From NCBI GenBank assembly GCA_033675265.1, contig JAUJYZ010000931.1, positions 1 to 64,000 on the forward strand: a stretch of DNA of 64,000 bases, in the 5' to 3' direction. How positions within the stretch are numbered: the first letter of the stretch is position 1; each line of letters begins with the position of its first letter. The translations under genes and the position numbers were made by a program. Under the pieces are notes generated by a model. The model ran no database searches. It was not told where the DNA came from and saw only the letters and a list, made by a program, of their open reading frames with translations. Source of the DNA: Actinostola sp. cb2023. Taxonomy: Eukaryota; Cnidaria; Anthozoa; Actiniaria; Actinostolidae. Below are positions 44,401 through 53,891 of the stretch, piece after piece.

Positions 44401-44795
44401 AATAAGGATAGTAAGGATGACAAGAATGGCTGTCCCCTGACATTAATGTGTTGCACACCTGAAGTTGTGTAAAGCTTGATGCGAGTGCAATCAATAGCTT
44501 TTTCACACCTGAGAGGTGCATTAATATTGTTGTCTTATACATAGAAATCAATTATCTTTTGTATTTAGCACTAAATAGTGATATTTATAGCTTTAACAGT
44601 GAACTTATCTCTTATTGGATCATTTCTTATTGGTTGAAAAAAACCTTTATGCGTAGCTTTCTGTCACCAATGTTTGTAACTGACTTTCGTCTACATGTAA
44701 TTTTACAAAGCAACTGGTGTTTTTGATTTTCCCTGGCACACCTATAATAGGGTGTTTCCATAATTTGTATTATTCTATTGCTTATTATTATTATA
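44401..44795. other. Spacer between gene A and the pogo-like MITE
   Basis: No gene is seen. AGCACTAAATAGTGATA near 44565 matches words at 9.4 and 43.3 kb. Confidence 0.4.
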
Positions 44796-45276
44796 CAGTT
44801 GAACCTCTATTAGGTGGCCACAATCTATTAAGCGGCCAATTATCAAAGTCTTGAAATAATTATCAGCATGGCTTATGCTAATTTCTGTCAAACCTCTATT
44901 AAGTGGCCACTTGTCAATTCCCCAAGGGGAATGAATCAGTCAATTCCCCCCGGGCATTAGTATTTTTTTAATATCACTAATTCTTCACGGTCAGGTAACT
45001 AGCTACAAATGTAGGTGTTAAAATGTAAGAAAGGTTGGTTTATAAACATTTCCATCTACACAAATTATAATACCACAAGGCACAAAGCAAATGTCATATC
45101 CCCCAGGGTAGAATAATGCCCCACTCCCAGGATCCAATAGCATAAAAATGCCCCACGTTGTCTCGGGGGATGGGCACTGCTGGAATTGACTGATGCATAA
45201 CCGCTTAACCGCATAACCGAGGTTAATACAGATGAATATGAATCTAATAGATTATATATTAATAGAGGTTCAACTG
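44796..45276. mobile_element. pogo/Tigger-type MITE, 481 bp
   Basis: CAGTTGAACCTCTATTA and its exact inverse are flanked by TA (44794-44795, 45277-45278). A further CTATTAAGTGGCCA word repeats inside the left end. Confidence 0.85.
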
Positions 45277-45411
45277 TAATTGTGCTTCAAGGGAATAAAT
45301 ATTACCTCCCCTACATGTCAGAACAATGCAGCTGAGATGAACATGGTGATGAAGAGTATGTTTCACAGGTAAGAAAATAGGTACATGTACATCTTGCAGG
45401 ATAATATAAGG

Positions 45412-46062
45412 TTAGTGTTGGGGAACACCAAACGAGTTCCAGTATCCATAGTGAAAAGATATTGTAAGAACTTCCATTTTGAAGCTGTACTTGAATGTGA
45501 AAGGCTTATCTTCAGAAAATAGCACTTCTGCAACGCTTTCGTCCTCAAATTCTTTTACAAATAACATGCTTTTATCAAGGACAATGCCATTATCGTTTAC
45601 TGTGTTCATAAGGTAGACGGCTTTTCTCTTGTCTGTAAACAAAACTGTGACACAGGAATTGGTAGAAGTAGAGGAATGTCCAAATCCATTTTGTTCAATC
45701 TGTTTCCATATACAATCAAATACTTCGTTTTGAACCTCCTGCTTGAAACTACAGAAATAAGGTGAAGAAGTAGTAGGAGTACGTCTAAGTCTTCGATTTA
45801 TCGCTTCGTGGATCTTGACTAGTATACGTGATGCCATAGGAAAAATGTCAACGATTTGATGACATTTTTTTCGGTTTTTAGGCGTAGATCCATCATGTTT
45901 TTTGAAAACTGTTTCCATAAGCGTTTCTAGCTCTTTGTAAACGTTATCAATGAATAATTCATCACATTCACTTTGAGTTTTTATGGAAAGCTTCCAGCCT
46001 AACATGCTTGATCGCACTCTCCGCTTCAGTTCTTTCGACGCCATCTTTGAAAGTGCCCGCAA
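45412..46062 (-). CDS. Gene B, copy 2: small protein of the two-gene transposon, 216 aa
   Basis: An open frame starts at MRALSKMASKELKRR, with an alternative MASKELK start, about 90 bp inside the right terminus. It ends with FKYSFKMEVLTISFHYG, WNSFGVPQH. It shares with copy 1 the size, orientation, start position and C-terminal block, but is quite diverged elsewhere, which implies the two copies belong to different subfamilies. The N-terminal half is basic. The block VFKKHDGSTPKNRKK is also found as a duplicated fragment at the end of gene A. No known domain is recognised. Confidence 0.75.
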   Translation of the reverse strand: MRALSKMASKELKRRVRSSMLGWKLSIKTQSECDELFIDNVYKELETLMETVFKKHDGSTPKNRKKCHQIVDIFPMASRILVKIHEAINRRLRRTPTTSSPYFCSFKQEVQNEVFDCIWKQIEQNGFGHSSTSTNSCVTVLFTDKRKAVYLMNTVNDNGIVLDKSMLFVKEFEDESVAEVLFSEDKPFTFKYSFKMEVLTISFHYGYWNSFGVPQH

Positions 46063-46154
46063 TTTTATTCAGCGGTATAATTGAACAAAATATATACCCA
46101 GCATGCCACATGCGCCGATAATGAAACATTTTTAAGCCCTGCCAGCCCAACGTG

Positions 46155-46808
46155 ATAACTTCTACACTTTTAATCCAATCAAAATGAAATTTGGCATCGT
46201 GACAGTTTATGTCAATTCCAGAAATCGTGTCCCAAAGGATTTTTGATTTTATCGATTTTTGGCGGGAAAATAACGTCATGAACATGCCAAAAAAAAATGT
46301 CATTCAGAACAACACTAATTTGATCATGCCATTCGAAAGAACATGTAAAAATAAAGTTATTACAGAAAAAATATCTCAGATATCGTCATTCAATCCAGAG
46401 ATATGAAATTTTGAAATTTAAAAAATGTTTCTAAAAATAGCACAAAATGGCGGAATTGGCATATTTCAAAAATTCATATCTCTGGATTGAATGACGATAT
46501 CTGAGATATGTTTTCTGTAATAACTTTATTTTTACATGTTCTTTCGAATGCCATGATCAAATTAGTGTTGTTCTGAATGACATTTTTTTTGTTGGCGTGT
46601 TCATGACGTTATTTTCCCGCCAAAAATCGATAAAATTAAAAAACCTTTTGAACACGATTTCTTGAATTGACATAAACTGTCACGATGCCAAGTTTCATTT
46701 TGATTGGATTAAAAGTGTAGAAGTTATATTAGTGCTGAATATAATGAAACATTTTTAGTGCTTTCTAGCCCGACGTGCATGGGAGTTCGAGATAACGGGG
46801 TTCTACTG
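46155..46808. mobile_element. Large foldback MITE, arms of about 250 bp
   Basis: The left arm (46155-46405) and right arm (46470-46735) are close inverted copies around a centre near 46440. The right side continues to CACGTCGGGCTAGAAAG (inverted) and ends in a pogo-like CGGGGTTCTACTG next to TA at 46809. The outer part of the left arm lies at 39686-39708 because copy 2 inserted into it. Confidence 0.85.
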
Positions 46809-47071
46809 TATATAAGAAAAAGTATCAGATTTATGTTTACTCAGGCTGTTGTGATTGCAGAGTATGTAGGCTTAGCTGGCACAAATTTTCATCCAATTTA
46901 ATTTTAATTTGATGAACGTTTTTAAGAAAATATTTAGTGATATGTAGGAGATTTCGTTGGACTTTGAAATGTTATTTGAAATGTTGATTTCAAATGCTCG
47001 AATTACTGGTCACGCGTGACGTAAATTAGCTGTAAAAGAGGAAGTACAAGCAATGAGTCTAACGGAAATTT

Positions 47072-47225
47072 ACTGGCGCCAATAATAATGAACAAGATTC
47101 CTTCAGAACTCGGGTTAGTTATCAATCGTAAATTCTGCAAGGACAAGTTGTGGCAAATAGATGAACTTCTGAACACTATTAAAACCGAACTAGAAGCCAG
47201 AGAAAGATGTACAACTACTTCATCG
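47072..47225 (+). pseudogene. BEL/Pao gag fragment, inverted segment
   Basis: The plus strand encodes NLLAPIIMNKIPSELGL and KDKLWQIDELLNTIKTELEA, the continuation of the DUF1759 gag domain seen on the opposite strand just to the right. The two pieces meet head-on at 47225. Confidence 0.75.
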
Positions 47226-47830
47226 TAAATTTTCGTATGTCTCAGACTTGATTCCCGGTGAGCGTAGACTTTGAATGTTTACTTCGATCTGCTCAATTTC
47301 ATTCACTGATGGCAATTTCAACAATGAATCCATGTGACTGGATATCAGCAGTTGCGGGTTTGCAAATCTGTCTTTCAAAATATCAATGGCGACCATGAAA
47401 TTCTGACTCATTAATGAATTCCATCTATCATCGAAGCGGCACTTCCATGTAAACAACTTTTGAGGCAAATATTTAGCAAAAATGATCACACAACTTCTAG
47501 TTATCCTTTTCATAACTTTTGAGGTAGTTGAACTAATTCTTTTAGTGTAAGTTTAGGAAGCTTTGGATTTAGCATTCAATCTTTTGTTATGCTTGATGTG
47601 CCGCTTGTAGACGGTTCACACAGACATTTTTGCTTGACATCTATAAACAGTCCCATAAAACTCACCCGATTCAGGGATTTCCTTTTCGATATCTTCTTCT
47701 TTACTTCCAGAATTTGTCCATCGAGTTTATTGATAGTCTCTACCTTTCTTATGAGGGATGATTTCAATCATAACAAGTGATGCTTTTGAGTAGACGTGCC
47801 TTCGTAATCCTGACAAAGTTGATTTACCTC
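47225..47830 (-). pseudogene. BEL/Pao gag (DUF1759) fragment
   Basis: Minus-strand frames give KVETINKLDGQILE (about 47740-47700), LPKLTLKEL and the conserved AIDILKDRFANPQLLISSHM plus DSLLKLPSVNEIEQ, ending ...SPGIKSETYENL at the breakpoint. In Pao retrotransposons this region is the capsid-like N-terminal part of Gag-Pol. Frameshifts and the inversion make it inactive. No LTRs or pol are nearby. Confidence 0.75.
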
Positions 47831-48055
47831 ACTGATGACTTTATTTTAATACATATTTATTTTAAAACATATGTCTTGTGTCCTCCACGTAATTTTTTGG
47901 CCTTTCCGAATTTCATTGTTTTATTATTCGCTTTTTTGATGTTCGTCACTGTGTTCTCGTCGACTTTACCATTGCTGGCCGACTGGCTATCTGGTCTTGG
48001 CTATCCCCTCTATCCGCTAACTCTATCTGGCTTGAAGGGCCATGTTGTGATTTGA
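47831..48055. other. No recognisable gene
   Basis: Possibly eroded N-terminal sequence of the gag relic. Confidence 0.3.
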
Positions 48056-48059
48056 CTTC

Positions 48060-48368
48060 ATTTCCCTTTCTTTAGTCGGCTTTCTGCAAAGAAACGTCGA
48101 GGCTATCCAATTGTGTCGGAAGATGATGAGGAGATATTGAATCGATTGCAGCTGAGACCGAGACCCAATGCTCCACATTGTGCATCCATGTAATGGAGGA
48201 GTTATCCTTTACGCATCCGATTTCAACATTTGTGAAATGCTTCAGCAGGACAAACTCGCAAAGCTACGTGTTGAGCAGTTGAGGAACAATTGCATTGAAC
48301 TTGGGGAAGATGTTGGCGAGGTTTCGCAAAAGAAGATATATGTTATACTGATAAGTAAAAGCATGTGA
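48060..48368 (+). pseudogene. Short SAP-like fragment
   Basis: In the plus frame, DKLAKLRVEQLRNNCIELGE then DVGEVSQKK has the helix pattern of a SAP DNA-binding motif. It is preceded by RGYPIVSEDDEEILNRL in another frame. It stops soon after. Such motifs often begin multi-copy coral genes, but the family is not identified. Confidence 0.3.
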
Positions 48369-50270
48369 ATACTAATATGATGGTATTGGCACACGAACAG
48401 GCTTCTTCTGAGCTTTGCTAAAACGTGCTTATAAGAACTGACACAAATTATCATTGTGTAATCGTAAGATTGATCTTTGATTCGTTAAATATTATATTTC
48501 TCAATCTCAGTCAGCATCGTACAGTCGTCTTAAAATGTAAAAAGGAAAGTAAAAGCCAAAACTACTTTTTGTTTAACGATTAAAGCATTATAGCCTTAAT
48601 TTCCTAACTGTGATAAGGAGTGAGAGCTTCTGCGGAAAAAAAAAGAAAGCAAAAACATTTATTTTGTAAATGAATAGGAAATATGTCACAGCAGCCGACA
48701 TTCACAAACCGAACAGCAGCTGCATGGACTTCTCACCAAAATATTATTATTAATGTAGTACAAATGCCTTTATATGTGTTCAAATATACTTTGCCAATGG
48801 TTATCAGCACTACTCGATCGTTATTTCTAGTATAAAAAGAGTCTACTTTGATTATATATTTCACACATGTGGTTGTTGTTGTCAATTTCAGTTTTAATAA
48901 AATGTGTGAATGGCGTTCATAATGATAATATTGAAAAGAGCCCCAAAACGATTGCTGGTAATTTCAAGAAGTACCTTTGAAGAATACGTGGTAAAAATAT
49001 GGACGGTTTTAAGACATTACCACATCACTTTTTCCTTAGATGATCAATGTATGGTTTTGAACTAGATACGTTTTTTCTCTAAATATAGTCAAAATAGTTA
49101 AACTGCTATAATTTGATTAAGTTAAGTCCAATCTATGCACCCACGTTGAGAAAATATCGTTGTTTTAGATTGTTGTTTAGTTTGTGTGCAACGTTTCCCA
49201 AAAGTGCACAATTTAGACATTGGGCGTGACGAATTCAGTGTATTCCGGGTCGAAACAGTTTTTGCCAATTATTACTCGATGGGCATAGCCCGATCGAGTT
49301 ATAAAATGGGCTCTTTTCTTCGTCGACGTCATCGTCCTAGTCGTTGTAAGGAAAGGTTACAAAGCTGTCGTTTGTGCGCAACACCACTGGATGGCTCAAT
49401 GACTCCGACGACACGACGAACAGGCTGAATGTAGTGGGAATGAGAGCGAATATAGTGCGAATGAGAGCGAATGTAAAAATGCTTACCTATACGCATGTCC
49501 TTGCACGCTCGATTGGTCTTCGGTCGAGCACATGCTTTGAGTCTTGTCGAGGAAATATTGTGTAAGCTTGCCATTGTAAAGCCATGAATGCTGCCAAGTC
49601 TTATACGCTCACTCCACATACAAACGCACACGACGTTCGCAGTAGATCCATGTAACAGAATATACAGATCTCATTCGTATACCAAGTTTATTTATTATAC
49701 AGCTCTGTAACTCGGTAGTCTTGTTATATGTAAGTACTAGATTGTAAACGGGGTCGTGACCCCAGTAGATTACCAGTACGAACGCTGAAACGTCTATCAG
49801 AAAGCTGAAAGCCTTCTTCCTGATGATCGTATTCCGGTAAAAACACACTAGTCATAACAACGAATATGGAAGTCATGGTGAGAATTATAAGCTAGGTCTT
49901 ACGTAAATCGAAGAAAGAACGGGTTTGTAAACAAAGAAAGAATTGCTATATTTGTCATTGTATACTTGTAATTTACCACTGTCTGTTTACAAGACTACAT
50001 ATAAGACTCAGAACCATAATGTAACTCACGGTTCTTCTATGTCAGTTTACCATTTTACATTAACTTGTTTCAGCCCATCGAGTGTGCGCTATGTGGAGCG
50101 TCTAGTTTTAAATAATAATGGATATTTCAAAAAATCAACCCCATTTCCTTTTCCTGCCTACATAGTCTTATCAATAGGCAAAATATAAGCCAATTCGGTT
50201 TTTCGACTGTGTCCGCGAATTTTGAAATTTTATTTGGTTCTTACTGACATTCACTCTTTTAAAACACACA
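48369..50270. other. No recognisable gene
   Basis: About 1.9 kb with only short frames. The small frame at 49186-49428 is not recognised. No inverted repeats or long tandem repeats stand out, except a duplicated GGGAATGAGAGCGAATATAG-like word near 49436-49470. Confidence 0.4.
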
Positions 50271-50273
50271 GCT

Positions 50274-51340
50274 GTTTGCTGTTTTGGAGGAGAGCGATCT
50301 GGGCCATCTTATTGACGGCGCTCAAGCGAAGTCCACGAAATACTCTACGACCACGCTGTGAGAGTTTACAAAAGTACATTTAATAAGAGAAAAGGTTCTA
50401 ATTTTATTATAGTTCTATACAAATAAAGTAATTTTCTTCCGAATAATTATTTTAATTATTATTATTATTATTATTTTAATTACTTTAAAATTGAATGTAT
50501 AAAACTGCAATTCCAAGGACAGAAGTTAAATTGTAATAATGTAAACAAGAGTGACATGCATGAACTTAGTTACGGTAATAATAATCAAACCCGACATAAA
50601 AGGATGGATAAATACAAACAAAATACTAACTATCAATTCAGAGTGGGCCGACGAAAAGGGGTATAATCAAGAACTTCACGAGCTTACTGTAGAAGAAGTA
50701 GACGAAAATTTTAGACTGTTTTATGCTGAGGATACAAACAAGCAAGGCGAGGAGTACTCAAAGAACACACTTCTGGGGCTTAGAAGTGGCTTTGAAAGAT
50801 ACCTCAATGTGCCTCCACACAACAACAAATCCTTTATTCAAAAAATCTAACCTGACGCTAGATACAAAGTTGAAGAACCTCAAGCAGCAAGGGAAACATA
50901 AGCCAGATTGCAGTCAAAGACCTCCAAAAGTTAAAAATAAGCACCACCATCAGTCCATCTACTCCTTTGGGTTTGTTGATTAATGTTTGGTTGCACATCA
51001 CCATCACCGTATTGGTGTCGAAGAGGTCGCGAAGACCAGAGGAATCTTACTAAGTCCAGTTTCCAGTTCAGCACTGACGAAAACGGCAAAGCGTTCGCAA
51101 CGATGAGACATGATGAGGCGACCAAGAATCACCCAGGAGGATTTTCAGACACCGAAAGCTATGAAAAGTTTGGTCACATGTACCGAACCGATGACCCAAA
51201 TGATGGCTACGATGACCTATGTTTGTACCTCACCAAACTAAACCCCAAATGCGAGGCATTCTTTCAATTTCCAAAGCGAAATTGCTCAGATCCCTCCGCT
51301 GAAGTCTGGGTAAGAACTGCTGCCTTGTTGTCATATTAAA
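50274..51340 (+). pseudogene. Second tyrosine-recombinase (DUF3504/Crypton-like) relic
   Basis: Pieces in family order are EESDLGHLIDGAQAKSTKYS (50290-50350); then WADEKGYNQELHELTVEEVD, AEDTNKQGEEYSKNTLLGLR and RYLNVPPHNN (50640-50830); then, in other frames, RRGRE at 51014-51030, SSFQFSTDENGKAFATM and YLTKLNPKCEAFFQFPKR (to 51310). This covers the N-terminal and first-arginine part of the domain. The H-x-x-R and Tyr boxes are not seen downstream, where a MITE intervenes. The gene is inactive. Its blocks differ from the relic at 17 and 24 kb, so it is a separate copy. Confidence 0.7.
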
Positions 51341-51468
51341 TAAAAAATAAAAAATATATATTATTCTATTGGCCAAAATATATGTTCAGAAAAAGTTATA
51401 TTTAAAATGTATCTAGTTTGTTTAAAAATCACACATCAAGCATAATTACACTGTAATGTTATGATTAA

Positions 51469-52104
51469 TGGCGCGTTCACACCTGAAGTGAATTGTAATC
51501 GTTCCGAGTATGATTACTCTGATTATAATTAATTCAATACAATGTTGTTCTACTCGTGTTCACACTTGTAATGAAAGACTGGAGATAGCAAAGTAACCAC
51601 GCATTCAAAATGAAACCTCAAAAGCTTTGTGCATTTTTTACACTTTTTTTTTTTTTTTTTACACCAACAACCAGTCGTTCAGAAGGTTTACTTCCCAAGA
51701 CGTTATCAAGAAGGTCAAAGAACTGCCACTCAACCCGTTGGTTCCAAGATACTTGGTTGCTATCTCAAACCTTGCGGTATTTCTGCTCGAGGTTTTTTAT
51801 TTTCACTCGGCAATAACAGCAATAATAATAATAATTAGTAGTAGTATTATTAAAGTCAGTTCAAATTACTTTGAACGGTTTCATTGCTCCATAAAGCTAT
51901 GATACATTTTGTCTCGTCGTTCCACCACTGACTCTACGCCATCTTGAATTACGAAGTGTAATTTCTTCAAACAACTACCGTGGGGTTGTTTGAAGTAATT
52001 ATGATTTGATTGTAATTGGTGACTATCATTCGGAGGTGTGAACGCATTCCAATTATACTTCAATCACAATTCGATTATAATTAAAGTCCAATGTGAACGC
52101 ACCT
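51469..52104. mobile_element. Harbinger-type MITE, 636 bp, TSD TAA (copy 2)
   Basis: Ends TGGCGCGTTCACA and, inverted, AGGTGCGTTCACA are flanked by TAA (51466-51468, 52105-52107). It is the inverse match of 15152-15830. Contains a T17 run at 51643-51660. Confidence 0.85.
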
Positions 52105-52107
52105 TAA

Positions 52108-53525
52108 ATGGTGTATAATGATGAATTACAATTGAGAAATATAACCTGCAAGGAAGAAAGTACATTTTAAAATATTTAGAATTGATCAATATCAGCAACT
52201 TATGGATTCTAGAACAATAATTGGCTAGTACGTCAGATTACTATTACTAATGCATGAATTTTTCTGCTTTTTAATATTATTGCTGTTTAGTCGCAAAGAA
52301 AAACAGCCAAGGAAGAGAGAGAACTTCCACGGACAGTACCGCTAAAAACGATGAACCCTCAATTCAAAAAGAAAAAGATGAACAAGGAGAAGGTTTCAAG
52401 GTGTGATTAGATCCGAAATTCAATTTACATAATGTTTCAGGTGACTATTTGAAGTCATTGTGATCTATTCCAAGTAACATATTTAGTGTGTGAAGTATGA
52501 AGTACAGAAACCCCAATGAAATGTAGGTTGGTATATTTCCATTAATATTATTGCCAGTAGATGTCTGAAACACAAAGAAGCATACAATTCTGAAATTGTT
52601 CTGAAAAACCTATTATCATTATTATTATATATCTAAGTCAGTTTGAAGGGAGTACGGACCTCGTATGGGTCTGATTTCTCAAAAATATGTATATCAGTTT
52701 ATTTAGGGACTAAAAATAACATCCAAAATTGAACAGGATTAGCAATCATCTCATTGTAGATTTTCCAAATCGAACACAAACACTGTTTTCAAAATATATA
52801 AGTTTGCTTTCTGATGCCTGAAATAAAATAAGATCTGGTTAATTTCAGAACATTTCGCTTATAGCATGTGACCAAAATTTTCCCAGCTGAAATTGACATT
52901 GAGTTGTTATGAAGAAGATTTTGGCGTAATTTATACATTGAAACTTGCTGTGCTCACACAAAATGTGTTTTTCTTCAATGTAGTTGAATATCGAAACAAG
53001 TACTGTATCAGCATGACACCATGTTTTGGTGAATGACGATTCGTACCCATTAGGAATCTGGTAGGCTTTCTTAATCCAGATGCAGTGCAACATATTTTAT
53101 ATGGTAACCCACTCGCCATAGAGAGCGGAGCGTGACTGCCGAAGAGGTCGGACGTGTTTCTGCTCTCTCTTCAAATTTATCCATTTTCTCTTAACTTTTG
53201 TTGCTTTGTGGTACACCACAGACACAAAATGTAATATGACTTCGGGCAATGGCAGAAAACAAAGAAAAAGTCAAAGACAGAAAAAGAAGAAGGTGAAGCA
53301 AGGCCTTGCAAACTCAAACTGATGAAGATGACGTCCCGCCGCCATGATGCTGCAGTGAAACACTAAATTTGATCAATGAGGAGAAGCTCGATGTGGCTGT
53401 AGTGAACTACAAACTAAGAACAACCACTTTGAAGAAAGCTTAAAGTTTTCATATGCCGAGATCCAAGATCCAAGAAGAGCAACGTAGCAGATTTAAGGGA
53501 GACTACTTCTATACAACAGCAAGAT
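52108..53525. other. No recognisable gene
   Basis: AT-rich to 53100. 53240-53520 looks partly coding (Lys-rich) and may be the eroded 5' part of the LINE ORF1 fragment. Confidence 0.35.
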
Positions 53526-53529
53526 GGCT

Positions 53530-53891
53530 TTGCTCTAATTGATGATTTGGGGTAGAGAAAGCAAGAGGGGTAAAACTAGAAAGCCACTCCAGAAGAAACA
53601 GGCTCAGTTTCTTCAATATCGCAGAAAAAAAAAAAAAAAAAAAAGCTACCAGGACGCTGAACAAGCCCTAAGAAAATTATTAGAGAACGATATGCGTGGA
53701 GGACATGACTTTGAAACAAATATATATATAGAAAGAGTCCATAGAACAACGGCTGCCAATCCAACCACTACCATGAAACTAAGATCACTAATAGCAAAAT
53801 TATCTTATTTCTAAGAAAAAGAGTGGTTCAGAATGATGGCCAAAAACCTTAAAGGCATAGGCATTGCAGAGGACTTCGCACCAGAAGTACT
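53530..53891 (+). pseudogene. L1/Tx1-like LINE ORF1 fragment
   Basis: A frame with one stop encodes IYIERVHRTTAANPTTTMKL and RSLIAKLSYF, then EWFRMMAKNLKGIGIAEDFA. The ERxHR...P..IAK...F and LKG.GI...ED pattern is that of the RNA-binding transposase_22 domain of L1-type ORF1. It contains an A18 run at 53626-53643 and is cut by the Harbinger element at 53892. No ORF2 is nearby. Confidence 0.6.

Larger units (their letters stand above)
39709..46154. mobile_element. Two-gene DNA transposon, copy 2 (6.45 kb, TSD ATA), both genes open
   Basis: Ends CACGTCGGGCTGGCAGGGCT (39709) and its inverse (to 46154) extend as inverted repeats through AATTGTTTCATTAT, about 35 bp. ATA flanks both sides (39706-39708, 46155-46157). 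The insertion interrupts a foldback MITE whose other arm (46727-46750) keeps the uninterrupted CAGCACTAATATAACTTC, proving the ends and the 3-bp duplication. Gene A runs 40137-44312 on plus and gene B 46062-45412 on minus. MITEs and hairpins sit in introns of gene A and between the genes. Intact frames and the recognisable empty site suggest a young insertion. Confidence 0.9.
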
